Of a stretch of 56,051 bases of DNA, positions 38,244-48,879 are shown one piece after another; positions within the stretch are counted from its first letter, which is position 1; every line of letters begins with the position of its first letter. The notes beneath the pieces are model-generated. The model made no database searches. It had not been told where the DNA came from and was given only the letters and a program-made list of their open reading frames with translations. Made by a program: the position numbers and the translations under genes. Origin of the DNA: Ascoidea tarda (nom. inval.) (Eukaryota; Ascomycota; Saccharomycetes; Ascoideales; Ascoideaceae); assembly GCA_030560485.1 (NCBI GenBank), contig JAKTTS010000038.1, positions 1 to 56,051 of the forward strand, read 5' to 3'.

Positions 38244-40515
38244 ATGGTATGTGTTTGATTGCTTCGGCTCTTTGCTTTTTTTATTGCATACTAACGTTTC
38301 GCTTGTTTACTTCTAGAACTACATGCTTCAGCAGCAACAGCAGCAGCAACAACAACTGGTTGGCTCTCAGTCCAACATCGGAGGCATTAAGCTTACTCCC
38401 CAACAGCTTTTCCAACAACAGCAGCAACAGCAACAACAGTTGCTATTAAGCACCTTGAATAACAACAGCAACACCGCTAATAACAACAGCAATAGTGTCT
38501 CTGTCACCACCACGAACAACAACAACAATAACAGTAACAATCTCAACATCATTGGCAACAATGCGAATAATCAAAATTTGAATGCCCAGCCAGTAAACAT
38601 CAATCTTAGCGGTTTAAATAGTATCAACAATTCTAACTTGTTGGGGCAACAGAGGCAGCTACATATTCAGCAATTGCAAGATCAGTTTAGACAACAACAA
38701 CAGCAGCAGCACATGATACAACTACTTCAGAACCAACAACAAAATACTCAGTCTTTATCGTCTGTTTCTAACTCAATCAATACCCCTATTACTTCTATGA
38801 ACACTCCCATTGTGAATTCAATTAATAATCAAATCAACCTGATTGATCAGCTTAATCAAGTTAATCAAGTTAATCAAGTTAATTCTCTTATTACTCCTAT
38901 TACTCCTATCAACCCTCAGTCGCACATCTTTAATGATTCCAATACCACACATGCTACTAGAACTACTAACCCTGAGACTGATAACAATAAAAATAACGAT
39001 CTTGATGATATTGCCAATAGAAACACTTTTCTGAAAGTTTCATTTTCTATAAAGGATGTTTGGGATAATAATTTAAATGAGGAAATTACAATAATTCGAG
39101 AATTATTGTTTGGTTTTCCATACATCAGTATATCTTGCGAATTTCCTGGTGTTATTGCCAGACCCGTTGGTAAATTCAATACTCAAACTAACTATCATTA
39201 TCAAACTTTGAGAGTTAATTCTGATCTATTAAGTTTAATTCAATTGTCAATAACTTTATCTAATGAACTTGGTTTAACTCCAAATAATTTTAATTCTAAT
39301 CTACCAAGCACATGGCAATTTAACTTCAAGTTTGATGTCAAAAATGAAATGTTTGGAATTAATTCAATCAATGATTTACATAATTCAGGTATTGATTTCA
39401 ATAAATTAAATAAATCCGGTATTGATTATTTCAAATTTGCTGAGATTTTCTTCTCATCTGGCTTAATCTTACAACATCAAGACGGTTTAAAATTAAAATG
39501 GCTAAGTTTTAATGCAGGCTATGATTTAGGTTTTCTTTTTAAATTGTTATCTAACCAAAAAATGCCCATACAACAAATTGATTTTATTGATCTTTTGAAA
39601 ATATATTTTCCTGAATTTTATGATATCAAGTATATTGCAATGAGAAATAATATCAATGTCAACAATATCAATGTTAACCCCAACAACAGCACTAACACTA
39701 ACAGCAATACTGCTACTAATAATAACAGCAACACAAACAGCAACACTAATAACAATAGCAATAATCTTAATAATAACTCTAATAACAATAACAATAACAA
39801 TAACAATAACAATAACAATACCAACATAACTGGAAATAATAATATCAATGGCAATGGTAATGAAATTAGTAACAATAAAAATACCGATTTCAATTATGCC
39901 AATTTTAAACTTCATCATTTGGCTGATTATTTGGGTATTAACTCAGAAGTGATATTTAGTAATCTTTCAGAGAATTCTCCAAACTTGTTAAATACTAAAG
40001 AATTATACCAATCTGGGTTCCAATCAATTTTGACCTCGATTTGTTTTTTTGAGTTTAAAAACCTTTTGTCAATTCATAATAACAAAGGAGCTACAAATGA
40101 TTCCAAAAATACTAAAACCGAAGACGATGAACCTGAGAGTTTAAAGTCACTTCAAAATATTATTTGGGCAATTGATAAAGGCTATGATGACGTGAATCTT
40201 AACGAGTTGTTTGGTATTAATAAGAACAAAATCGGCTTAAATTTGACTAATAACAATAGCAAAAACAACAACAATAACAATAACAATAACAATAGTAATA
40301 ACAACAATGGCAATAATAACAATAATATCATTAAAAACAATGAAAATGGTAATGATGAAAATGTTTCAAATATTAATTCGTTAGCAGGGCTTGAGATTAG
40401 TAATGCTATAAATGGAATTTCTCAAACTCCAATTATGAGTATGAATGGGTTGAATACATTATCACCTCGCAATTTAACTAGTACACTTAATGGAACTACA
40501 TATTATGGCTATTGA
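38244..40515 (+). CDS. POP2: CCR4-NOT deadenylase subunit Pop2/Caf1, two exons, 733 aa
   Basis: Poly(A)-shortening nuclease and scaffold of CCR4-NOT. Exon 1 is the ATG alone (38244-38246); exon 2 (38317-40515) continues NYMLQQQ in frame. The first 225 residues are Gln- and Asn-rich, as in S. cerevisiae Pop2. Nuclease domain: VWDNNLNEEITIIREL, ISISCEFPGVIARPVG, NYHYQTLRVN, PSTWQFNF, AGYDLGFLFKLL, LADYLGI, GFQSILTSICFFEF. The DEDD residues correspond to Ser274, Glu276, Asp404 and Gln570, the same non-canonical S-E-D-Q set as in S. cerevisiae. An Asn-rich insert of about 80 residues (about 445-525) interrupts the domain between FYDIKYIAMRNN and FKLHHLAD. A second poly-Asn run and an extension follow the domain. 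Confidence 0.95.
38247..38316 (+). other. POP2: POP2 intron (70 nt) immediately after the start codon
   Basis: 5' site GTATGT at 38247, perfect branch site TACTAAC at 38289-38295, 3' site TTCTAG ending at 38316. Splicing joins ATG to AAC TAC ATG CTT, keeping the frame. Position right after the ATG is typical for the few introns of budding yeasts. Confidence 0.9.
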
Positions 40516-40808
40516 AATTATAAGTAAAAAAATAAACAACAGAGACAACAGAAAATTAATTTTATTTCTGTTAATAATCATAAATAAGTAACAATTTTTA
40601 TAATTACAATAATTTTCAATTTTTAGATTATTTTTTTTCCTGGTTAGTTTGTCTTGTTTTTCGATTGAGCAGCAATTGATATTTTAATGTATTATTTAGT
40701 TGTGAATTTATTTATTTTAAGCTTGTTTTTTATTGTTTTTTAAATAAATAGTAAATAATACACAATCAGAAGCTATAAATATATATCAAGCAAGAATAGT
40801 GGTTGATG

Positions 40809-41552
40809 TTATAATCTTATTGGTTCTTCGAACTCATTATCGCGACCATCTGTATTTGCATCGGGATCATTATTGTTTCCATTATCGCTATCACTATCAC
40901 TATCACTTTCGCTTTGATTTTGATCTTCTTCAATGAAATTGTTTTCATTCAATTCTTTTTCGTAGATGTAATCTCTACCGAAATTTCTAACTCTTAATTC
41001 TTTTTCTTGTTTTAAAGAGTTATATATCATGAAATTGATCCAAATTTCCAAGAAGCAATAGAGTATGACTAAGTCATTGTAAAAGTAATAGTTTGCCGAA
41101 AAGTAGGAATAAATAATGATGAAAAATAGAACCAACAACCTGAAGGGAATTAAGTTTTCAAAATAAATATAATATAGTTTATTTGAGGTATTGAATTCGT
41201 ATCTGTCCAAATTACTGGAATCGTTGGGGTCGATTCGGTTGTTATCTTGGTCGATGACGAGAGTTGGAGTGGTGGAATTCAAGTTCTTGAAGATTGGAAC
41301 ATTCAACAAGGACACAATGACTATTAAATCATTGAGAGCAAAGACAATAAAGAGAACTGAAAACAAGCCCAAGAGGTTGTCATTGCTGTGACTGGACAAG
41401 TTATCGATGATGGGCAATTCGAGCGACTTGCCAAAGATAATCACATAGTTGTTGAGGAGGAGAGTGTTGGGATCCTTAATGATGTAGTATGCAATGGACA
41501 ACAAGAAGCAAATACGGAGGTAGTTCAAGGTGATGGAGGAAAAGAGGGCCAT
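40809..41552 (-). CDS. ILM1: ILM1-family ER membrane protein (247 aa)
   Basis: Four to five hydrophobic segments (about residues 8-26, 60-82, 135-155, 158-180) and an acidic Ser/Asp/Asn tail. The signature LVILYCFLEIWINFMIYNSLKQEKE aligns with the FIYCFAEVWINFLLYNAIREEK region I recall from S. cerevisiae Ilm1, and LGLFSVLFIVFALNDLI matches its second segment. Ilm1 is an ER protein named for increased loss of mitochondrial DNA in mutants; its biochemical role is unclear. A 40-residue hydrophilic loop (about 90-125) is longer than in S. cerevisiae. Divergent from AFG2 with 148 bp between starts. Confidence 0.88.
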   Translation of the reverse strand: MALFSSITLNYLRICFLLSIAYYIIKDPNTLLLNNYVIIFGKSLELPIIDNLSSHSNDNLLGLFSVLFIVFALNDLIVIVSLLNVPIFKNLNSTTPTLVIDQDNNRIDPNDSSNLDRYEFNTSNKLYYIYFENLIPFRLLVLFFIIIYSYFSANYYFYNDLVILYCFLEIWINFMIYNSLKQEKELRVRNFGRDYIYEKELNENNFIEEDQNQSESDSDSDSDNGNNNDPDANTDGRDNEFEEPIRL

Positions 41553-41700
41553 GTTGGTGAGGTGGTGTTGTTGGTGTTGGTGAAGAACAACAGAGTCGTT
41601 TCGCTGAGAGCTTTAAGCGCCAGCTCCGTCGCCACCACTTTTCCTCTGAGCTGGCACCAAAGACAGCACAACCACCAGAAGTACAACTATCAGAAGCACA

Positions 41701-44268
41701 ATGGTCAAAAACGCCAGCTTGAATACACCCAACAAGTCTAGGAAGAGCACCTCCAAGGTCCCAGACAACCCTCCAGCCTCGACAGCTCCTAAGATCAAAG
41801 TGCCCAAGGCCTTCATCATCAGACCCATTCCCAGTTTGCCTCACAATGACCTTGATAACAACACCTCTCTAGCTGCTGCAAATAATGCTGTGCAAACACC
41901 CATCAAGTCTATCTCAAAGGTGTTTATCAATCCCCAGGTGGCAACTGTGCTCGACTTGTCCAATGGTGTCCTTGTTCACCTCTCAAAGGAAAACAATTCT
42001 AACGATGGTTTACTTGCCATTGTTCAGCCAGATCCTGAAGTTGTTGAGTTTAATGTTACCAGAATATCTCAAAATTATCTAGATCTAACAGGTTGGTTGC
42101 TTGGTGATCGATTAGTGATTGAGAAACTAAACTACCAGCCTGATTACTCTTTGAATATTTTTCTTTCGGTGAAATCTCTTTCTGATAATGATGCTAATAT
42201 CACAAACGACAACGACGACAATAACCAGAATAATAACAAACCACCAACAAAAAAAATAAGCAAGTTACTCAATGATCTTGGTTTAATCATTCCGGGCTTG
42301 AAGTTCCTACATGAGGGTATCGAATACACTATATGTAATGTATCCAATTTTACTGACAATGATGATTCTGATATATTATTACCACAATTGAAAAACCTAG
42401 CAATAAACATTTACAGCGGCGCAACTAAACCCACTCAAACCGAAATAACTTCCCACAATCCTATATATCATGAAAACTTACTACAAAATCTAAAGCGCAA
42501 GAAATTAATCTCTCCTGTTTATCTTTATTCGAAATCTTTATCTCAGTCTAAAATTTCCAAAAACCCTATTGAAGACTCTTTATTGCCATACAAATTATAT
42601 AATTTGCCTAAATTATTAATCTATAGCAGTATAGGTGGCTTGAAAAACCAAATCAATAAAATCAAATCAACAATCGAACTACCGTTATTCAATTCAAACC
42701 TTTTTTACCAATTTAATATAAAACCTCCAAGAGGAATCCTACTATATGGTCCTCCAGGTACAGGAAAAACAATGCTATTAAAAGCAATTGCAAACTCAAC
42801 AAAATCAACTCATATTTTATCTATTAATGGGCCTTCTATAATTTCAAAATACTTGGGAGGAACTGAAGAAAAACTTGCCCAAATATTTAATGAAGCAAGA
42901 ACCTATCAACCTTCTATAATATTTATTGACGAAATAGATTCTTTAGTACCTTCAAGAGATTCCAGTGATTCAACCGAAATTGAAAGTAGAATCGTTGCCA
43001 CTCTACTCACATTAATGGATGGACTAGATAATTCAAATAATAATGTCATCATTATCGCATCAACAAATAGACCAAATTCAATTGATTCAGCTTTAAGAAG
43101 ACCAGGCCGATTTGATCAAGAAATTGAAATAGGTATTCCTGATATCGATGCCAGATTTGATATTTTGAAAAAATCTATCCAAAAAATGAATGAAAAAAAA
43201 CACAATTTAACCCAAGATCAGATTTTTCAAATTGCTTCAAAAACCCATGGTTATGTTGGCGCCGATTTAATAGCTTTAACTAGGGAAGCTGTAATGAAAG
43301 CAATCGAAAGAAACATATCTCTTATTAATAGTAAAAACCAAAATCAAAATAATTTTGATAATATCACGATTCAAATTAAAGACCTTCAGAATGCCATGAT
43401 AGATGTGAGACCATCAGTAATGAGAGAAATCTTTTTAGAAATGCCAAAAATTTATTGGTCTGATATCGGTGGCCAAGAATATTTAAAACAAAAACTAAAA
43501 GAAATGGTTCAATTACCTCTAGAAGCCTCTGATACTTTTAGGAGATTAGGTATAAAACCACCAAGAGGAATTTTACTTTACGGCCCTCCAGGTTGTTCCA
43601 AGACTTTAACTGCAAAAGCTTTAGCAACCGAATCTGGTTTGAATTTCTTTGCCATTAAAGGTCCTGAAATCTTTAACAAATATGTTGGTGAATCAGAAAG
43701 AACAATAAGAGAAATTTTTCGAAAAGCAAGAAGTGCATCCCCAAGTATTTTGTTTTTCGATGAAATTGATGCATTGTCTGCAGACAGAGAAAGCGGTGAG
43801 GCAACAACTTCCACAGCTAATCATGTTCTAACTACTTTATTAAATGAAATTGATGGTATAGAAACTTTAAGTGAAGTCATAATTGTTGCTGCAACAAACA
43901 GACCCGATTCAATAGACCCAGCATTGTTAAGACCTGGTAGATTGGATAGACATATCTACGTTGCACCACCGGATATCCTGGCCAGACTACAGATACTAAA
44001 AAACACTACCAAAAATTTTAATATGGATGAAGAAATGAGTACAAATTATCTTGAAGTTTTAGCATCAAAAACAGATGGCTGTTCTGGTGCAGAAATGGTT
44101 TTATTATCACAAGAAGCTGGACTTGCTGCTATTGTTGAAAATAAAGATTGTGTTAAAGTTGAAAAAAGGCATTTTGAAAAAGCATTAAAAAATTTGTCCA
44201 GAGGAATTACTGAAGATTTATTAAATTATTATGAACGATTTGCTAGTAATTCAAAAAAAATTTTTTAA
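41701..44268 (+). CDS. AFG2: AAA ATPase Afg2/Drg1, 60S ribosome maturation factor (855 aa)
   Basis: Hexameric AAA+ ATPase that strips Rlp24 and other shuttling factors from cytoplasmic pre-60S particles. N-terminal substrate domain about 1-310; D1 with Walker A GPPGTGKT at 350 and Walker [10 protein letters not shown]2 with Walker A GPPGCSKT at 628 (the Cys-Ser variant is normal for Afg2/SPATA5) and Walker [11 protein letters not shown]; arginine-finger regions RRPGRFDQ and RPGRLDRH. The C-terminal [15 protein letters not shown] is the usual Cdc48/Afg2 tail. About 75 residues longer than S. cerevisiae Afg2 (780), mainly in the N-domain. One CUG codon, at residue 760 (PPDI-x-AR). Confidence 0.97.
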   Translation: MVKNASLNTPNKSRKSTSKVPDNPPASTAPKIKVPKAFIIRPIPSLPHNDLDNNTSLAAANNAVQTPIKSISKVFINPQVATVLDLSNGVLVHLSKENNSNDGLLAIVQPDPEVVEFNVTRISQNYLDLTGWLLGDRLVIEKLNYQPDYSLNIFLSVKSLSDNDANITNDNDDNNQNNNKPPTKKISKLLNDLGLIIPGLKFLHEGIEYTICNVSNFTDNDDSDILLPQLKNLAINIYSGATKPTQTEITSHNPIYHENLLQNLKRKKLISPVYLYSKSLSQSKISKNPIEDSLLPYKLYNLPKLLIYSSIGGLKNQINKIKSTIELPLFNSNLFYQFNIKPPRGILLYGPPGTGKTMLLKAIANSTKSTHILSINGPSIISKYLGGTEEKLAQIFNEARTYQPSIIFIDEIDSLVPSRDSSDSTEIESRIVATLLTLMDGLDNSNNNVIIIASTNRPNSIDSALRRPGRFDQEIEIGIPDIDARFDILKKSIQKMNEKKHNLTQDQIFQIASKTHGYVGADLIALTREAVMKAIERNISLINSKNQNQNNFDNITIQIKDLQNAMIDVRPSVMREIFLEMPKIYWSDIGGQEYLKQKLKEMVQLPLEASDTFRRLGIKPPRGILLYGPPGCSKTLTAKALATESGLNFFAIKGPEIFNKYVGESERTIREIFRKARSASPSILFFDEIDALSADRESGEATTSTANHVLTTLLNEIDGIETLSEVIIVAATNRPDSIDPALLRPGRLDRHIYVAPPDILARLQILKNTTKNFNMDEEMSTNYLEVLASKTDGCSGAEMVLLSQEAGLAAIVENKDCVKVEKRHFEKALKNLSRGITEDLLNYYERFASNSKKIF

Positions 44269-44617
44269 TTGTTAGTGAAACTCAGGATTAATAAATTAAT
44301 TGGACAAATTTATTGATATATTCATATGAGTGTAAACTATTGTTGTTTTTCATCAGAAATATCATTAGTTTCCAATTCAATTCAAATAAAATGAATTATC
44401 ATTTATTGCTTGACCACAAAAAAAAAAATAAAAATAAAACCAAAAATAAAAAAAAAAGAGGAAAAAAAACAAACCTCCACCAAAAAAGAAACTAATCATA
44501 ATAGTTCAACACTCTCACTGTAGTTGTAAAGACATTTTAAATGCTTGGAAAGACATTTCAAATTATAATATAATCAAATAAATGTATTATGCCATTAAGA
44601 CTTTAGAAAATTGCATT
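44269..44617. other. Convergent A-rich 3' region
   Basis: Between AFG2 and HFI1 stops. Dominated by A-runs (44418-44470); no gene or RNA recognised. Probably both 3' UTRs. Confidence 0.6.
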
Positions 44618-46633
44618 TTAATCCATCAAAATATCGTAAATTAAACCTAGCAATTCTTCTTTTGTTCCTTCCGTTTCTTCATAATCTGCAGAATCGTCAT
44701 CGCCATTATCGTTGTCATCATCATCACCATTAATATTGTTTTTATTTGGAAATTGATTTCGCTGTTGCAATTGATTGGAAATGGGAATTTTATTTATAAA
44801 TTCGGATTTAATTTCATTTTTTACCTCTGTTTTGATATTATCTTTTTTAAGAGACGATTCAATATTAACTGAATTATCATGAAATTTTCGATCAGCATAT
44901 TTAATGGGAGATTCATTGATATATTCGTTTTGCTTAAAATAGTTAACAATATCATAACACTCTTTTGAAATTTTTCTTTTTTTGTTATTTATCTGATCAT
45001 GAGATAATAAGGTGGCCATCTCTGATTTGTCAAAATTATCTAATCTATAGTAATCATCGTCCTTTAGCAAATTAAAATGTAGTCTATAAATTACACCTCT
45101 TTCTTCAACAATGTGAGGAGATAATTTAAGAGCATCATAAATATCCTCAATTGTTAAAATGATTTTTCTTTTCTTTTTTTTCTTCTTTTTTTTAATAACA
45201 GAAATCTCATTGCTATTATTTTTGACATTGTTGTTAGTAGTAGCAAAATTACTATTATTAATAGTACCATTAAAAATATTATCAGTAAACTTATCAGTAT
45301 TGGTATTAGTAAGAGTATCTAATGAAAACATATCAAAAACATTCTCATCATATTTTGATTTTCTGTATCTTACAAGATCAATGGTTTCTTCAATAATGGT
45401 TTTTAAATGACTCTCGATAGCCATCGACATTACATTAATCGAGTTTTCATCCAAAGTGCCAAATAAACCATGTTCTCTCATTATTCCTGTCATTCTATAA
45501 TTTAAAGTATCTTTATCTGGTAATTCATAAGATTCAGAAGCCAATAAAGTTTGAAATCCAGTCATAATATCCTGAGACCATGTTACAGTATTTCCTGTTA
45601 TAATTTCAGAAGGTTGAGATGGGCTTTTATTATTTTGGGCTTTGGAAGGTAAAGATTTTGAGTTTAAATGAGGAGTAGGAATTGGAGTTGATGTTGAGCT
45701 TTTTTCGCTTTTAATCTTTGTTATAATTTCATGATTATCATTATTATTACGATTGTTGTTATTGTTATTATTGTTATTATTATTGTTATTATTGTTGTTA
45801 TTATTTTTTGTATTGTTGTTATTAACATTATTGTTTGCGTTTTGGATGTCTTGTAATGATATTTTAGGAAATAAAGAACGATTAGTAATATACAATGAAG
45901 AGTTTGCAGACAACAAATTTGATTTTCCTGAATCTCTTTTAATATTTTTAATTCGTCTTCTTTCCTTGACAGGCAAACTCATTATATTTGTTTTCAATAC
46001 TTCGTACTGGTTATTGAATTTGTAATTGTTTAAGTTTTTTTTTTTTTTATTTGAGTTATTCATATTAAACAAATTATTGTTATTGAAACCAAATCCACTT
46101 ATATGAGAATTTGGAGAAGGGTTAATTCTGACGGAGTTTGCCAAATTGGATAAGATGAATTGATTATGAAAACTTATCAAAAGATTTGAATTTATAATCT
46201 TTGTTATCTCATTTTCAAATTCATTTCTGGACAATTTACCTAATATAAAACTGGAAAAGATTGACTGATATTTCAACCAATTCTTATCGCCCAACTGATT
46301 GTGAAATTTGTTGATTAAAGTTTGCAAATCAATTCTCTTTGAATCAATTAAGGGAGTGGAAATATCAGGTTTTATCAGCAAAAATTGAGCGGTAGAACCA
46401 GCCAGCACGTTTTCATTTGAGTTGTCAATGGAGTTGTCTATTGAGTTATCAATCGAGTTATCGTTGTCGTTGTCCTCCTTATCATTGTCATTATTATTAT
46501 CATGGTCAAGATACCTGCGGTGGTCGTTCTCATTGTTTGCATGGTTGCTAGACGCAAAGTTCCTGCCATTGGTGTTTCTGGAGCTGTCGCCTGGTAAACC
46601 AAGAGCATTTGAGGCCTCGAGAGCTGTCGACAT
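44618..46633 (-). CDS. HFI1: SAGA core subunit Hfi1/Ada1 (671 aa)
   Basis: Structural subunit of the SAGA co-activator. The Tad1/Ada1 region is clear: RIDLQTLINKFHNQLGDKNW, FILGKLSRNEFENEI, HNQFILSNLANSV, then a histone-fold-like C-terminal part, TWSQDIMTGFQTLL, MTGIMREHGLFG, NSINVMSMAIESHLKTIIEETI, LTIEDIYDALKLSPHIVEE. Poly-Asn (about 25 residues) and charged spacers make it longer than S. cerevisiae Hfi1 (488 aa). Start: the frame is open to an ATG at 46783, which would add 50 residues, but that stretch overlaps a CACGTG promoter motif and looks non-coding, so the ATG at 46633 (MSTALEASNALGL) is preferred. The tail is acidic. Confidence 0.88.
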   Translation of the reverse strand: MSTALEASNALGLPGDSSRNTNGRNFASSNHANNENDHRRYLDHDNNNDNDKEDNDNDNSIDNSIDNSIDNSNENVLAGSTAQFLLIKPDISTPLIDSKRIDLQTLINKFHNQLGDKNWLKYQSIFSSFILGKLSRNEFENEITKIINSNLLISFHNQFILSNLANSVRINPSPNSHISGFGFNNNNLFNMNNSNKKKKNLNNYKFNNQYEVLKTNIMSLPVKERRRIKNIKRDSGKSNLLSANSSLYITNRSLFPKISLQDIQNANNNVNNNNTKNNNNNNNNNNNNNNNNNNRNNNDNHEIITKIKSEKSSTSTPIPTPHLNSKSLPSKAQNNKSPSQPSEIITGNTVTWSQDIMTGFQTLLASESYELPDKDTLNYRMTGIMREHGLFGTLDENSINVMSMAIESHLKTIIEETIDLVRYRKSKYDENVFDMFSLDTLTNTNTDKFTDNIFNGTINNSNFATTNNNVKNNSNEISVIKKKKKKKKRKIILTIEDIYDALKLSPHIVEERGVIYRLHFNLLKDDDYYRLDNFDKSEMATLLSHDQINNKKRKISKECYDIVNYFKQNEYINESPIKYADRKFHDNSVNIESSLKKDNIKTEVKNEIKSEFINKIPISNQLQQRNQFPNKNNINGDDDDNDNGDDDSADYEETEGTKEELLGLIYDILMD

Positions 46634-47099
46634 GAAGAAGTCTGTGGAAGAAGCTGCATCTGTTGAAGGAAAAGAGCTCCAAGGCATCACACAAACAAGT
46701 CTCTTGTGAGATATGAACGCACGTGATATTGGTTTTGTAGGGATGCACGCACAACCTGCATAATGCGTAATTTGCCTTGACATGCATTAAATACGCTGCT
46801 CGAAAACCAGATCTCTGGATGTGTTGCTAGATAGCGACCATGAACTGTTCTTTGCTGTTCACAACAATTTATTGTTTGTGAACCAACACGATTATCCCAG
46901 AAGCACTATTGCTTTGGTTGCAAACATGTTCATCTGAGAAATAGTGGTTGGGTTGTATAGACACATCTGAACATTTTAACATCAACGTAAAACTCTAAAT
47001 GCAAATAGCTCTTTTAAACACAAAATGTCAAAAATACACATTTGGCAATACACTACAAGGATTATTCAGTTTCACAAGCAAGCTTTGTATGGCTAAAGA
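46634..47099. promoter_or_regulatory. HFI1 promoter and 3' spacer, with Cbf1-type site at 46720-46725
   Basis: 466 bp between HFI1 (transcribed leftward) and the 3' end of the next minus-strand gene. Carries CACGTGAT (46720-46727, i.e. ATCACGTG) 87 bp upstream of the preferred HFI1 start. No other gene seen. Confidence 0.5.
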
Positions 47100-48731
47100 T
47101 TACTTTTGAAGATTTCTGCTTACAGCTTCTTTCATTTCAGGCGTCAATTTATTTATAAATGAGATTATCTTAGTGGAAAGTTCATCTCTTTCAGAAACTG
47201 AAACATTGTTATTATGGCCGAACCCAGGGTGCACAACAATACTGCTCAATGAATCCTCAATCTGGCTAAAACCCAAGCTTTGGCTACTGGCTTTGTTAAT
47301 ATTTTCAATACTATTATCATTGATATTTTGAGAGAGCTGATTCTTATTTTTTTTAAGGGAATTCAACTCTTTTTTAATTTGTTTTTCTTTTAGCTTTCGA
47401 GATTTATAATTATCTATTTTTTTTTGAATTTCTTTGTTTTCCACTATCAATTTATTTCTTTTTTTCATTTCATCGGGTAGCTTTCTGTTTCTTTTATTGT
47501 TTGACCGACAAATAGTGCAAGTTTTATAGTGTCTTTTTAATTTTTTGTTAGATCTAGAATCATTCTGTTGATTATTGTTGTTATTATCTTGTTCATTATT
47601 GCTTGCCAATGTTCTGCCACATCTATTGCATGCCCCATTTTTTTCTAATTCTTCTTTTCTTTTTTTGAAATAATTTCTACATTTGGTGCAAGATTTGTAA
47701 TTTGGAGTGTCGTTATTTTTGCAACAATTTGTGCACTTTCCTGTTTCTGCTCTTTTAGCTTTTTTCAATCTTGATTTCAATCGACAAAGTGGACATAAAG
47801 AGTATTTATAGTTATTTGTAACATAGAGATTTCCATTATTACTTTCATCCGGATTTTGACTTTGGCTTTCATTAAAATTATAATTGTAATTACTTTTATC
47901 ATTATTCTGACCATCTTTGTCTTCATTGTGAATACTATCATCGTTCATGTCATTTTTATTATTTGTTTCTCTATTTGTATTATCAGCAATTGTTTCATCA
48001 TTCTGAGTTTCAAAGGTCTGTGCACTAATATTGCTATGAATATGGTTTGAATAACTAGGGTGACTATTTGTATAATTCACAATATCAATATAGTCTGTAA
48101 TATTATTAAAGTTACCAACAGAATCGCTGCTAACATTATTAATAAAAAATGATATTGGGGCATCACAGTCAGAGCAAATACCGATAGATTTTATTTTAGA
48201 TTTGTATTTTATTCTATGTTTAACTCGTTCCTTTTCACGACATTTGGAACATAATTTATATATTTTTTTCTTTTTCAGTACCAGTTCTTTCTCATTAACT
48301 ACAGTTTGAGAAAATTGCTTTTTGCATTTGGAACATTTTCTCAATATTTCACTATTAATATTAATAAATTTAGCACAATTCCCAATGATATTTGAAAAAT
48401 CTTTAATATTATCAACATTTACACCAGTATCTTGTTCTTTCACATGAGCACTTGTATCATATTGACCACTCAACTGTATCAGTGGCATGATATTCCAAGG
48501 AGGTATCTGATCAAAGCTTGGATCGATATTGGAGTCAATGTTTGACACGATTTCAAGACTGGAAGACCCACCAGTGTCAACATGGTTTGAACTGTGATTA
48601 CCAGTGTCTCGTTGCACCTTGCAATGTTTTTCAATTATTGCCTGAATCCCAGCCATCACCAGCTCACTAGAAGAACTAGAGACACCATCATTGATTGTTC
48701 CACACTTGCCATTGGTATCTGTTTCAACCAT
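47100..48731 (-). CDS. Cys-rich multi-CxxC (putative zinc-binding) protein (543 aa)
   Basis: At least five CxxC pairs, arranged in two blocks separated by an Asn/Asp-rich linker: CSKCKKQF, LCSKCREKERVKHR, GICSDCDAP, then LCPLCRLKSR, KCTNCCKN, SCTKCRNYFKKR, ACNRCGRT and TCTICRSNNKR. The recurring form is (Y/H)K.C..CR.....R...K followed 8-15 residues later by G.C..C, which looks like a zinc-binding array rather than a GAL4 or C2H2 motif. A basic Lys/Glu coiled stretch (about 425-480) and a short C-terminal helical segment (TKIISFINKLTPEMKEAVSRN) follow. I cannot name the family; a DNA- or RNA-binding regulator is plausible. First ATG in frame is 48731. Tandem with SGS1 upstream. Confidence 0.75.
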   Translation of the reverse strand: MVETDTNGKCGTINDGVSSSSSELVMAGIQAIIEKHCKVQRDTGNHSSNHVDTGGSSSLEIVSNIDSNIDPSFDQIPPWNIMPLIQLSGQYDTSAHVKEQDTGVNVDNIKDFSNIIGNCAKFININSEILRKCSKCKKQFSQTVVNEKELVLKKKKIYKLCSKCREKERVKHRIKYKSKIKSIGICSDCDAPISFFINNVSSDSVGNFNNITDYIDIVNYTNSHPSYSNHIHSNISAQTFETQNDETIADNTNRETNNKNDMNDDSIHNEDKDGQNNDKSNYNYNFNESQSQNPDESNNGNLYVTNNYKYSLCPLCRLKSRLKKAKRAETGKCTNCCKNNDTPNYKSCTKCRNYFKKRKEELEKNGACNRCGRTLASNNEQDNNNNNQQNDSRSNKKLKRHYKTCTICRSNNKRNRKLPDEMKKRNKLIVENKEIQKKIDNYKSRKLKEKQIKKELNSLKKNKNQLSQNINDNSIENINKASSQSLGFSQIEDSLSSIVVHPGFGHNNNVSVSERDELSTKIISFINKLTPEMKEAVSRNLQK

Positions 48732-48879
48732 CTTCTTCTGCTTCTTCTGTTTCCCATGGCACAGCTCCGTTTTGTGTGGGCTCCACCTCAAAAATGGCCC
48801 TGCTACCCGGCCTTTGATGTCTGCGTCTCGGTCCAATTTCGGCTAAATGGCCCTTCTACAAATAACATACAACGATTGT

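Noticed and set aside
39547-39918. Antisense frames of about 90-120 codons rich in Leu/Val/Ile opposite the Asn tracts
   Set aside because: They are mirror translations of AAT/AAC repeats in POP2 (and likewise in HFI1 and the coiled-coil gene).
38323-40515. POP2 as an intronless gene starting at 38323
   Set aside because: A perfect GTATGT/TACTAAC/TAG intron places an in-frame ATG at 38244; the Met at 38323 becomes residue 4.
46634-46783. 50-residue N-terminal extension of HFI1 from the ATG at 46783
   Set aside because: It overlaps a CACGTG promoter motif, is rich in Cys/Pro/His unlike the rest, and a good ATG at 46633 starts the acidic N-terminus.
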